Shown one piece after another: positions 1-6,203 of a stretch of 6,239 nt of DNA. This DNA comes from Oceanospirillaceae bacterium UBA7410 (GTDB taxonomy: Bacteria > Pseudomonadota > Gammaproteobacteria > Pseudomonadales > Balneatricaceae), in NCBI GenBank assembly GCA_002470565.1, contig DKMQ01000016.1:935-7173 (forward strand), given 5' to 3'. Made by a program: the position numbers and the translations under genes. Numbering within the stretch: position 1 is the first letter of the stretch; the number at the start of each line of letters is the position of its first letter. Below the pieces are notes generated by a model. The model saw only the letters and a list, made by a program, of their open reading frames with translations. It ran no database searches and was not told the DNA's origin.

Positions 1-881
1 TCTAGAGCTTTTAGAGTAGCTGCGCAAATGGCAGGGGCTAACGAATTAGAAAAAAGATAAGGTCTTGATCGCTGTTTTAACCAAGCCACCACGGCTTTAC
101 TAGCCACTACGTAACCACCAGAAGCACCGCCCAAAGCCTTACCAAAAGTGCCAGTCATAATGCTCACTCGCCCCATAACCTCACAATGTTCATGGGTGCC
201 TCTACCACGCCCACCCACGATTCCTACCGCATGAGAATCATCAACCATCACCAAGGCATCATAGCGTTGGGCTAAATCACATATGGCTGCTAAATTAGCC
301 AAGCTACCGTCCATGGAAAACACTCCATCTGTCACCACCAAACGCGTGCGTGCGCCGGCGCAGGCCTGTAGCTGCTGCTCTAAAGATTGCATATCGTTAT
401 TGGTATAGCGCAAACGTTGCGCCTTGCACAATCTCACCCCGTCAATAATGCTAGCGTGGTTGAGGCTGTCACTGATGATGGCATCCTGTGCATCCAAAAG
501 AGTCTCAAATAAGCCTGTATTAGCATCGAAACAAGAAGAATAAAGAATGGCATCTTCAAAGCCTAAAAACTCTGCTATGCGCTGCTCTAATTGTTGATGT
601 AGGGTTTGTGTGCCACAAATAAAACGCACCGAGGCCATACCAAACCCATGACAATCTAAAGCTAGCTTGGCAGACTCAACTAAGTCTGGGTGATTGGCTA
701 AGCCTAAATAATTATTAGCACACAAGTTAATTGCACTGCGCCCTTTTTCGTCAGTGATGCAGGCTTGTTGGGGTGAGGTGAGTGCAAGCTCATGTTTGAA
801 CAAGCCCTGTTCATGCAATGCCTCAAGCTGCTTTTGCAAACGAGCATTTAAAGTTAATACAGAATTAGTCATAGGTTTCAT
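1..881 (-). CDS. kbl: 2-amino-3-ketobutyrate CoA ligase (glycine C-acetyltransferase), 3' end cut by window
   Basis: PLP-dependent fold-type I enzyme of the alpha-oxoamine synthase family. It cleaves 2-amino-3-ketobutyrate with CoA to glycine and acetyl-CoA, the second step of threonine breakdown after threonine dehydrogenase, in the cytoplasm. My reverse-strand translation gives 293 full codons that follow E. coli-type Kbl almost without gaps: [14 protein letters not shown] (54-67), [15 protein letters not shown] (78-92), [16 protein letters not shown] (114-129), [18 protein letters not shown] (137-154), TDGVFSMDG (184-192), VDDSHAVG (213-220) and [15 protein letters not shown] (243-257). 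The PLP Schiff-base lysine is K248; D214 and H217 are the expected cofactor contacts and H142 the likely ring-stacking histidine. About 100 C-terminal residues lie beyond base 1 (family length about 398). The start is uncertain: ATG at 881 or ATG at 872 (Met4); neither has a strong ribosome site. It starts 15 bp after the regulator gene's stop, so the two are probably cotranscribed; tdh is the expected next gene, unseen here. Confidence 0.96.
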   Translation of the reverse strand, partial: MKPMTNSVLTLNARLQKQLEALHEQGLFKHELALTSPQQACITDEKGRSAINLCANNYLGLANHPDLVESAKLALDCHGFGMASVRFICGTQTLHQQLEQRIAEFLGFEDAILYSSCFDANTGLFETLLDAQDAIISDSLNHASIIDGVRLCKAQRLRYTNNDMQSLEQQLQACAGARTRLVVTDGVFSMDGSLANLAAICDLAQRYDALVMVDDSHAVGIVGGRGRGTHEHCEVMGRVSIMTGTFGKALGGASGGYVVASKAVVAWLKQRSRPYLFSNSLAPAICAATLKAL

Positions 882-896
882 CTTAAATAAATGGGT

Positions 897-1502
897 TTAG
901 TAATTGTGAGCTTTATCGTTACTAAGTTGGCGGTACGCAATAATGCAATGAAATATTGCCTCACTTTGTCCTGGGTTGAAGTAACTGTGGCTTTGGTCTG
1001 CACAAAAACGCAAACAATCTAGTGGCTGAAGCACATAGCTGTCACCGTCAACGTTTACTTCTAGTTCACCCTGAATCAAACACACCAACTCTATTACGCC
1101 TTCTGCATGGGCTTCTGATTGATAGTGGTTTCCTGCTTCTACACGAGCTATTTGCACATCAAAAGTGCATTGTTCTTGCATATCAAGCATAGCGTGAGCC
1201 AAAAAGTTTCCGTCAGGGCTGCTAATATCTGCTTGCTGGGTAAACCGGCTCACTTGGGGTGGGGTATCATGACTAAGTAGACTAGAAAAAGGCACACCTA
1301 AACCATTGGCGATTTTCCAAATGACCGACAAGGTAGGGTTACCCTCACCCCGTTCAATGTTGCCTAGTGTGAGCTTATTAACTCCTACTTTTGCAGCAAG
1401 CGCTTCCAAGGATTTGCCTTGTTGTTGACGCACCTTACGTAACCTCAGGCCCATGCGTTGGCCCGCCAACTTAAACCCTGTCTGCGTATTAGGCGTTAAC
1501 AT
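897..1502 (-). CDS. XRE-family HTH regulator with C-terminal cupin sensor domain
   Basis: A 201-aa probable DNA-binding regulator. Residues about 17-76 form an XRE/Cro-type helix-turn-helix: LRKVRQQQGKSLEALAAKVG, then VNKLTLGNIERGEGNPTLSVIWKIANGLGVP, with the usual recognition-helix layout and the conserved ERGxxNPTL stretch. Residues about 110-192 form a small cupin barrel (VEAGNHYQSEAHAEG..ELVCLIQGELEVNVDG..YVLQPLDCLRF). H132, E138 and H172 could bind metal, but the classical HxH pair is not complete (H132 is followed by AE), so the domain may bind an organic ligand without metal. No membrane segment or signal peptide is visible. The ATG at 1502 is supported by an AAAAGG ribosome site. Regulators of this build usually control the adjacent metabolic genes; since kbl follows after 15 bp, threonine/glycine catabolism and autoregulation are the likely targets (inference). 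I do not recognise a named orthologue with confidence. Confidence 0.93.
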   Translation of the reverse strand: MLTPNTQTGFKLAGQRMGLRLRKVRQQQGKSLEALAAKVGVNKLTLGNIERGEGNPTLSVIWKIANGLGVPFSSLLSHDTPPQVSRFTQQADISSPDGNFLAHAMLDMQEQCTFDVQIARVEAGNHYQSEAHAEGVIELVCLIQGELEVNVDGDSYVLQPLDCLRFCADQSHSYFNPGQSEAIFHCIIAYRQLSNDKAHNY

Positions 1503-1516
1503 ACAGATTACCTTTT
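1503..1516 (-). promoter_or_regulatory. Ribosome binding site of the XRE-cupin gene
   Basis: On the minus strand AAAAGG (1516-1511) lies 8 nt upstream of the ATG at 1502-1500. The spacing suits a Shine-Dalgarno site and supports this start over any internal Met, such as Met17. Confidence 0.7.
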
Positions 1517-1519
1517 ATA

Positions 1520-1536
1520 GATCATTAAAAACGATC
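1520..1536. repeat. Small imperfect inverted repeat in the leader of the XRE-kbl unit
   Basis: GATCATT (1520-1526) and AACGATC (1530-1536) are inverted copies with one mismatch, separated by AAA. In the minus-strand transcript the mismatch becomes a G-U pair, so a short hairpin could form just upstream of the ribosome site at 1516-1511. It could be a weak translational element, a second operator, or chance in A+T-rich DNA. There is no T-tract after it, so a terminator role is unlikely. Confidence 0.35.
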
Positions 1537-1541
1537 ACTCA

Positions 1542-1562
1542 TTGTATATTATAATTATACAA
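1542..1562. promoter_or_regulatory. Palindromic candidate operator (7-7-7) upstream of the XRE-cupin gene
   Basis: The arms TTGTATA (1542-1548) and TATACAA (1556-1562) are perfect inverted copies around the 7-bp centre TTATAAT. The site lies 40 bp upstream of the regulator start, overlapping TATAAT-like hexamers on the minus strand, where a repressor would block transcription. Dyad sites of about this size suit a dimeric XRE-type HTH protein. Assigning it to the adjacent regulator is inference; the symmetry itself is visible. Confidence 0.5.
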
Positions 1563-1594
1563 ATGCATATTATAATAAATAATGAATAATACAA
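1548..1594 (-). promoter_or_regulatory. A+T-rich promoter region of the XRE-kbl operon
   Basis: This stretch is almost entirely A and T. On the minus strand it contains TATAAT at 1574-1569, 1559-1554 and 1553-1548. TTGTAT at 1594-1589 is a possible -35, but its spacing to the nearest perfect -10 is only 14 bp; a TAATAT at 1572-1567 gives 16 bp. The exact start of transcription therefore cannot be fixed by eye. A promoter is expected here because the upstream operon ends in a terminator at 1602-1630 and the regulator gene starts at 1502. Confidence 0.5.
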
Positions 1595-1601
1595 GATCCA
1601 T

Positions 1602-1630
1602 AAAAAAGGCCAGCATAAGCTGACCTTTTT
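1602..1630 (-). terminator. Rho-independent terminator of the formate dehydrogenase operon
   Basis: Read on the minus strand: GGTCAGC (1625-1619), loop TTAT (1618-1615), GCTGGCC (1614-1608), then TTTTTT (1607-1602). The stem has 7 pairs including one G-U wobble, and a run of A before it (1630-1626) can extend it against the T-tract. On the plus strand the wobble becomes a C-A mismatch, so the minus direction is the better terminator. It begins 24 bases after the stop codon of the catalytic subunit, which makes that gene the last of its operon. Confidence 0.85.
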
Positions 1631-1654
1631 GACACAAACAAAATACTCTAAATA

Positions 1655-4420
1655 CTATACAACGCGCTCAATACGCGAGGCACAAAACTTGAACTCAGGG
1701 ATTTTACCCACTGGGTCTAGTGCTGCGTTGGTGAGCATATTGGCAGAAGCTTCTACGTAGCAGAAGGGAATGAATATAACCCCTGATGGTACGTCGACGT
1801 CTTCACGGGCCATGATATCGATGCTACCACGACGAGTAGACACACGGATCATGTCACCTGCTTTGGCGCCAATTTTAGCCAGCTCTTCACGGCTAAGTGT
1901 AGCCACTGCTTCTGGCTCTAGTGCATCAAGCACTTTTGAACGGCGAGTCATGGAGCCTGTGTGCCAATGTTCTAGCTGGCGGCCTGTGGTGAGAATAACG
2001 GGGTATTCATCATCTGGACGCTCATCTGGCTCTACAATATCTGCAGCTACAAATTTGCCTCGACCACCTTCTATAGGGAAGCTGTCTATAAATACAATAT
2101 CATTACCTGGGTGATCTTGCGCTGGGCAAGGATAAGTAACCGAGTGCTCCTTTTCTAGGCGCTCCCATGAGAGGTTATTTAAGCTTGGCATGGCTAGCTT
2201 CATTTCGGCAAACACATCCTTTGGATGGGTGTAGGTCCAATTGAGGCCCATGCGGTTGGCTAGCTCTTGGATAATCCACCAGTCTTGACGTGCATCGCCA
2301 GGTGGCTTCACTGCTTGCCTACCCATTTGCACGGTGCGGTTGGTGTTTGAAGCTGTGCCGTCTTTCTCTGGCCATGCAGAGGCAGGCAGAACAACATCGG
2401 CATACATGGCCGTTTCTGTGACGTATAGGTCTTGCACCACCAAATGCTCAAGCTTAGCTAAAGCGCCACGAGCGTGGTGTAGATCTGGGTCTGACATGGC
2501 TGGGTTTTCACCTTCCACGTACATTCCCGTTACCGTGCCTTCGTGAATGGCGTTCATGGTTTCTACTACCGTAAGGCCTGGCTCATCAGAAAGCTGAGTG
2601 CCCCATAGGTCTTCAAACATGGCTTTAACGTTACCAACATTCACACTCTTGTAATCTGGATACATCATGGGGATAAGCCCTGCATCAGATGCACCTTGCA
2701 CGTTATTTTGTCCACGTAGTGGGTGCAAGCCTGAACCTTCACGGCCAATTTGGCCTGTCATTAAAGCCACAGAGATCATAGCGCGACAGTTATCTGTGCC
2801 GTGGACGTGTTGTGACACACCCATGCCCCAAAATATCATGGCGTTATTAGCTGTGGCATATAAACGAGCCACTTCACGAATAAGGTTTGCATCCACACCA
2901 CAAATAAGCGACATGGCTTCAGGGGTGTAACGTTTTACATGCTCTTTAACTATGTCAAAGCCTGTGGTCATTTTATCAATATAGGTTTGGTTGTAGAGCT
3001 CTTCTGTAACAATCACGTTCATGATGGCATTCCAGAAGCTTACATCGCTACCTGGCTTAAACTGAATCATGTGGCTGGCGTATTTTTTCATGGCTAGGCC
3101 ACGAGGGTCTAGCACTACAATTTTGGTGCCATTTTTTGCCGCTTGCTTAAAGAAAGTAGCTGCTACGGGGTGGTTGTTGGTGGGGTTGGCACCGGTAATC
3201 ACTACAACGTCTGCGTGCTTGGCTTGCATAAACGAAGCCGATACTGCACCTGACCCCAAACCTTCCAGCAACGCCATTACAGAGGAGGCATGGCATAAGC
3301 GGGTGCAATGGTCTACGTTGTTACTACCAAAGCCTGTGCGTACTAGCTTTTGAAATAAATAAGCTTCTTCGTTTGAACCTTTGGCACTACCAAAACCTGC
3401 AAGGGCTTTTTTGCCTTGATTATCTCTGATTTTAGTAAGGCCATTGGCCGCAAAATCTAGCGCCTCTTCCCAGCTTGCTTCACGAAAGTGAGTGAGCGGT
3501 TTTGCAGGGTCAAAGTCGTTATGAATGCCTTTTTGTGCGCCTTCAAGGCGAATCAATGGCTTGGTGATACGATCACCATGATGGATATAGTCTGAGCCAA
3601 AGCGACCCTTTACACACAAACGGCTTTGGTTGGCTGGGCCATCGCGGCCTTCCACATAAACAATGCGCTCGTCTTTCACATGGTAAGTGAGCTGGCAACC
3701 TACACCACAATACTGACACACACTGTCTACTTTGCGGTCAAAGTCTGCACTGTCACCGATGCCTTCTTCACTAGTTACCGAAGATGGCATTAAGGCACCC
3801 GTGGGGCATGCTTGCACACACTCGCCACAGTTTACACAGGTAGAGTCACCCATAGGGTCGTCAAAATCGAATACTACTTTAGAGTCTGAGCCCCGATTAG
3901 CCATGCCAATCACGTCATTTACTTGCACTTCACGGCAAGCCATTACGCATAAATTGCAGTTGATACATGACTGCAAATTAACCCGCATAGCCTGACTGCT
4001 GTTGTCTGCACAAGGCTTAATAGTGGTTTCAAAGCGTGCTTGTGTAGCATCTACCGCCAATAAATCGGCCATAGCCCAAAAATGTGAGCTTTTATCTGGA
4101 GATTCTTCACGTGCTGGCTGGTCGGTAGCTAAAAGCTCCAACACCATTTTACGTGACACTTGGGCACGATCAGATGTGGCACTAGTCACTACCATGCCTT
4201 CACTAGGTGAGCGCAAGCAAGAAGCCGCTAATACACGCTCGCCTTCTATTTCTACCATACACACGCGGCAGTTGCCGTCTGCGCGGTAGCCTGGCTCTGG
4301 CTTGTAGCAAAGATGAGGAATGGTTTCACCCATACGCTTGGCCACTTGCCAAATGCTCTCGCCTGCTTTGGCAGTTACTTTTTCACCGTCTAGGGTGAAA
4401 TTGATAATATCTTGGCTCAT
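1655..4420 (-). CDS. fdhA: NAD-dependent formate dehydrogenase, catalytic Mo/Fe-S alpha subunit (FdsA/FdhA type)
   Basis: A 921-aa cytoplasmic catalytic subunit that oxidises formate to CO2 at a Mo (or W) bis-MGD centre. The N-terminal plant-type [2Fe-2S] domain (about 1-78) has C38, C51, C54 and C68. Two ferredoxin-type [4Fe-4S] motifs follow: C152/C155/C158/C162 and C195/C198/C201/C205. The molybdopterin oxidoreductase part has its own [4Fe-4S] ligands C235, C238, C242 and C269, with the conserved lysine K271. The active-site segment is VDHCTRLCHASSV; C376 is the expected Mo ligand, a cysteine and not selenocysteine, next to H377. RGQNNVQGASDAG (569-581) supplies the conserved arginine R569. 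The C-terminal pterin-binding domain (about 800-921) includes TTGRQLEHWHTGSMTRR. Between 78 and 150 the NuoG-type His/Cys ligand set is absent: the only cysteine is C137. The start overlaps the upstream stop (ATGA) and has a GGGAG ribosome site. A stand-alone NuoG role is unlikely given the formate-dehydrogenase active-site signature. Confidence 0.95.
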   Translation of the reverse strand: MSQDIINFTLDGEKVTAKAGESIWQVAKRMGETIPHLCYKPEPGYRADGNCRVCMVEIEGERVLAASCLRSPSEGMVVTSATSDRAQVSRKMVLELLATDQPAREESPDKSSHFWAMADLLAVDATQARFETTIKPCADNSSQAMRVNLQSCINCNLCVMACREVQVNDVIGMANRGSDSKVVFDFDDPMGDSTCVNCGECVQACPTGALMPSSVTSEEGIGDSADFDRKVDSVCQYCGVGCQLTYHVKDERIVYVEGRDGPANQSRLCVKGRFGSDYIHHGDRITKPLIRLEGAQKGIHNDFDPAKPLTHFREASWEEALDFAANGLTKIRDNQGKKALAGFGSAKGSNEEAYLFQKLVRTGFGSNNVDHCTRLCHASSVMALLEGLGSGAVSASFMQAKHADVVVITGANPTNNHPVAATFFKQAAKNGTKIVVLDPRGLAMKKYASHMIQFKPGSDVSFWNAIMNVIVTEELYNQTYIDKMTTGFDIVKEHVKRYTPEAMSLICGVDANLIREVARLYATANNAMIFWGMGVSQHVHGTDNCRAMISVALMTGQIGREGSGLHPLRGQNNVQGASDAGLIPMMYPDYKSVNVGNVKAMFEDLWGTQLSDEPGLTVVETMNAIHEGTVTGMYVEGENPAMSDPDLHHARGALAKLEHLVVQDLYVTETAMYADVVLPASAWPEKDGTASNTNRTVQMGRQAVKPPGDARQDWWIIQELANRMGLNWTYTHPKDVFAEMKLAMPSLNNLSWERLEKEHSVTYPCPAQDHPGNDIVFIDSFPIEGGRGKFVAADIVEPDERPDDEYPVILTTGRQLEHWHTGSMTRRSKVLDALEPEAVATLSREELAKIGAKAGDMIRVSTRRGSIDIMAREDVDVPSGVIFIPFCYVEASANMLTNAALDPVGKIPEFKFCASRIERVV

Positions 4421-4432
4421 GATAAGTCTCCC
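4417..4432 (-). promoter_or_regulatory. Translational coupling junction (ATGA overlap) and ribosome site of fdhA
   Basis: The start ATG (4420-4418) and the TGA stop of the diaphorase gene (4419-4417) share an ATGA. GGGAG (4432-4428) lies 7 nt upstream, inside the end of the diaphorase gene. This implies coupled translation, consistent with matched production of two subunits of one complex. Confidence 0.85.
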
Positions 4433-6162
4433 ACACTGGCAGACAGATCGGTGGCGATCAAATCAGCGTCAAAGTATTTAAATACGGTAGTGATAGGGTT
4501 TGAGGCGGCTTGGCCTAAACCACATATAGAAGCGTCGCACATGGCTTGGCTTAGCTGGGCCATTAGAGCTTGGTCCCAATCTGGGCGCTGCAACAGCTTC
4601 ACCATTTTTTCAGTGCCCACTCGACACGGGGTGCACTGGCCACAACTTTCGTCTTCAAAAAACTTAAGCAAGTTCACCACTACATCACGCATGTTGTCTT
4701 GGTCTGACAATACCACTACAGCCGCCGAACCAATAAAACAGCCATAAGGCTGAAGCGTGCCAAAATCTAAAGGAATATCGGCCATGCCTGCGGGCAATAT
4801 GCCACCTGACGCACCCCCTGGAAGGTAGCCTTTAAACTCATGACCATCGGCTATGCCGCCGCAGTATTCGTCCATAAGCTCTTGCATGGTGATACCTGCG
4901 GGTGCCAACTTAACCCCAGGGTTATTCACGCGGCCAGATACTGAAAAACTACGCAAACCTTGTGAGCCATTGCGGCCTTGGCTAGAGAACCAATCCGCGC
5001 CTTTGTCCATTAAGGTGCGTATCCAAAATACGGTTTCAATGTTGTTCACTAATGTAGGGCGGTTAAACAAACCTACCTGCGCTACAAAAGGCGGACGATG
5101 GCGAGGCAAGCCAGGCTTGCCTTCTAAAGATTCAATCATGGCTGATTCTTCACCACAAATATAAGCGCCTGCGCCACGGCGTAGGTGTATAAAGCCTTGT
5201 GGTGCTAGGCCTGCTGCTTCTACTTTGGCAATTTCTTCAAGTAAAATTTCACGGGCTGCTGGGTATTCGTCACGCAAATAAATATAGGCAGCATCTGCTT
5301 CTACAGCCCAAGCGCTGATTAAAGCGCCCTCAATAAAGCGATGTGGGTCTGTTTCTAAATACAAGCGATCTTTAAAGGTGCCAGGCTCGCCTTCGTCGCC
5401 ATTAATGGCTAGGTAGCGAGGCTTGGGCTCTTGGCGTACAAACTTCCACTTCATGTGGGTGGGGAAACCTGCCCCGCCTAGGCCTTTAAGGTTGGCATCT
5501 GCCAACACTTTTTGAATGTCTTCCCAAGAGTAATCTCCGGCTAAACATTTTTTCAATAAGGTGTAACCGTCATCAGCTACATAGGCCTCAAAAGCCATGT
5601 AATCTGGAATATGTGGATGGAAGTGCTCTGCTTCTATAGCTGCCACTACTTTTGCTACATCGGCGTTGTCTACATGATAGTGGCCTACTTCGGCTACTGG
5701 TGCAGTGTCACAACGGCCCATGCATGGCGCGTTAAGAATGCGCACTTGGCTTGGGTCTGTGCCTGCTTCTAATGCAGCTTTAAACTGCTGCGCGCCTGCA
5801 AGCTGACAGCTTAAGCTGTCGCACACACGCACGGTGACTGCTGCTGGTGGCGCTTGGTCTTCTTTAATAATGTCAAAGTGTGCGTAAAAAGAGGCACATT
5901 CATACACTTCTGCCATGGGGATATTCATTTCATGGGCTAACGCGGCAAGGTGTGCTGCTGGAAGGTAGCCAACATCGTCTTGAATTAAGTGCAAGTATTC
6001 AACCAGCATGTCACGTTTAATAGGCTGGTCGCCCATAAGCTCACGCAAGTGGCCTAGGGTGTCTAAATTAACCTGGCGTCCACGCAAGTGAATACGGGAT
6101 TTATTGCGGCCGGCGCCTGGGTGCAAACGCACCACATTGTCTTTGGTAGAATCAGCAGACAT
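4417..6162 (-). CDS. Formate dehydrogenase diaphorase subunit, fused NuoE-like and NuoF-like domains (FdsG-FdsB fusion)
   Basis: A 581-aa electron-output subunit that passes electrons from the catalytic subunit through Fe-S clusters to FMN and NAD+. Residues about 40-180 are NuoE/FdsG-like: a helical part (EYLHLIQDDVGYLPAAHL) and a thioredoxin-like [2Fe-2S] fold with C114/C119 (CDSLSC) and C147/C151 (CMGRC). Residues about 187-570 are NuoF/FdsB-like: the glycine-rich FMN loop KGLGGAGFPTHMKW (226-239), NGDEGEPGTFKDR (254-266), the NADH-site segment GAGAYICGEESAMIESLEG (330-348) with PRHRPPF (353-359), and a [4Fe-4S] site with C507/C510/C513 (CGQCTPC) plus C547 (SICGLGQ). There is no signal peptide or membrane segment, so the enzyme should be soluble. 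HoxF of NAD-reducing hydrogenases has a similar fused layout, but the overlapping downstream partner is a formate dehydrogenase catalytic subunit, not a hydrogenase. The ATG at 6162 has only a weak AGAGAA ribosome site 4 nt upstream, yet the reading frame and complete domains support it. Confidence 0.94.
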   Translation of the reverse strand: MSADSTKDNVVRLHPGAGRNKSRIHLRGRQVNLDTLGHLRELMGDQPIKRDMLVEYLHLIQDDVGYLPAAHLAALAHEMNIPMAEVYECASFYAHFDIIKEDQAPPAAVTVRVCDSLSCQLAGAQQFKAALEAGTDPSQVRILNAPCMGRCDTAPVAEVGHYHVDNADVAKVVAAIEAEHFHPHIPDYMAFEAYVADDGYTLLKKCLAGDYSWEDIQKVLADANLKGLGGAGFPTHMKWKFVRQEPKPRYLAINGDEGEPGTFKDRLYLETDPHRFIEGALISAWAVEADAAYIYLRDEYPAAREILLEEIAKVEAAGLAPQGFIHLRRGAGAYICGEESAMIESLEGKPGLPRHRPPFVAQVGLFNRPTLVNNIETVFWIRTLMDKGADWFSSQGRNGSQGLRSFSVSGRVNNPGVKLAPAGITMQELMDEYCGGIADGHEFKGYLPGGASGGILPAGMADIPLDFGTLQPYGCFIGSAAVVVLSDQDNMRDVVVNLLKFFEDESCGQCTPCRVGTEKMVKLLQRPDWDQALMAQLSQAMCDASICGLGQAASNPITTVFKYFDADLIATDLSASVGDLS

Positions 6163-6203
6163 TTTGTTCTCTGTTTAACTTAAGTTCAAGGTGTAGTGTA
6201 ACG

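Noticed and set aside
1541..1600. A+T-rich stretch as an attachment site, transposon end or CRISPR fragment
   Set aside because: There are no flanking direct repeats, no transposase or integrase gene and no regular spacer-repeat periodicity. Its position between a terminator and a start codon fits a promoter.
1770..2114. Plus-strand open frame of 114 codons inside fdhA
   Set aside because: It lies opposite strongly conserved coding sequence, has low-complexity Ser/Arg-rich composition, no recognisable domain and no convincing ribosome site. It is a shadow of fdhA, as are the other plus-strand frames between 2334 and 4398.
3283..3316. Possible selenocysteine site in the formate dehydrogenase active centre
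   Set aside because: The Mo-ligand position is an ordinary cysteine codon (C376 in HCTRLCHASS) and there is no in-frame TGA within the gene, so no SECIS element is needed.
4412..5164. Plus-strand open frames opposite the diaphorase gene (4412-4747 and 4853-5164)
   Set aside because: Both are antisense to conserved NuoF motifs, and their translations look like no protein family. The coding evidence is wholly on the minus strand.
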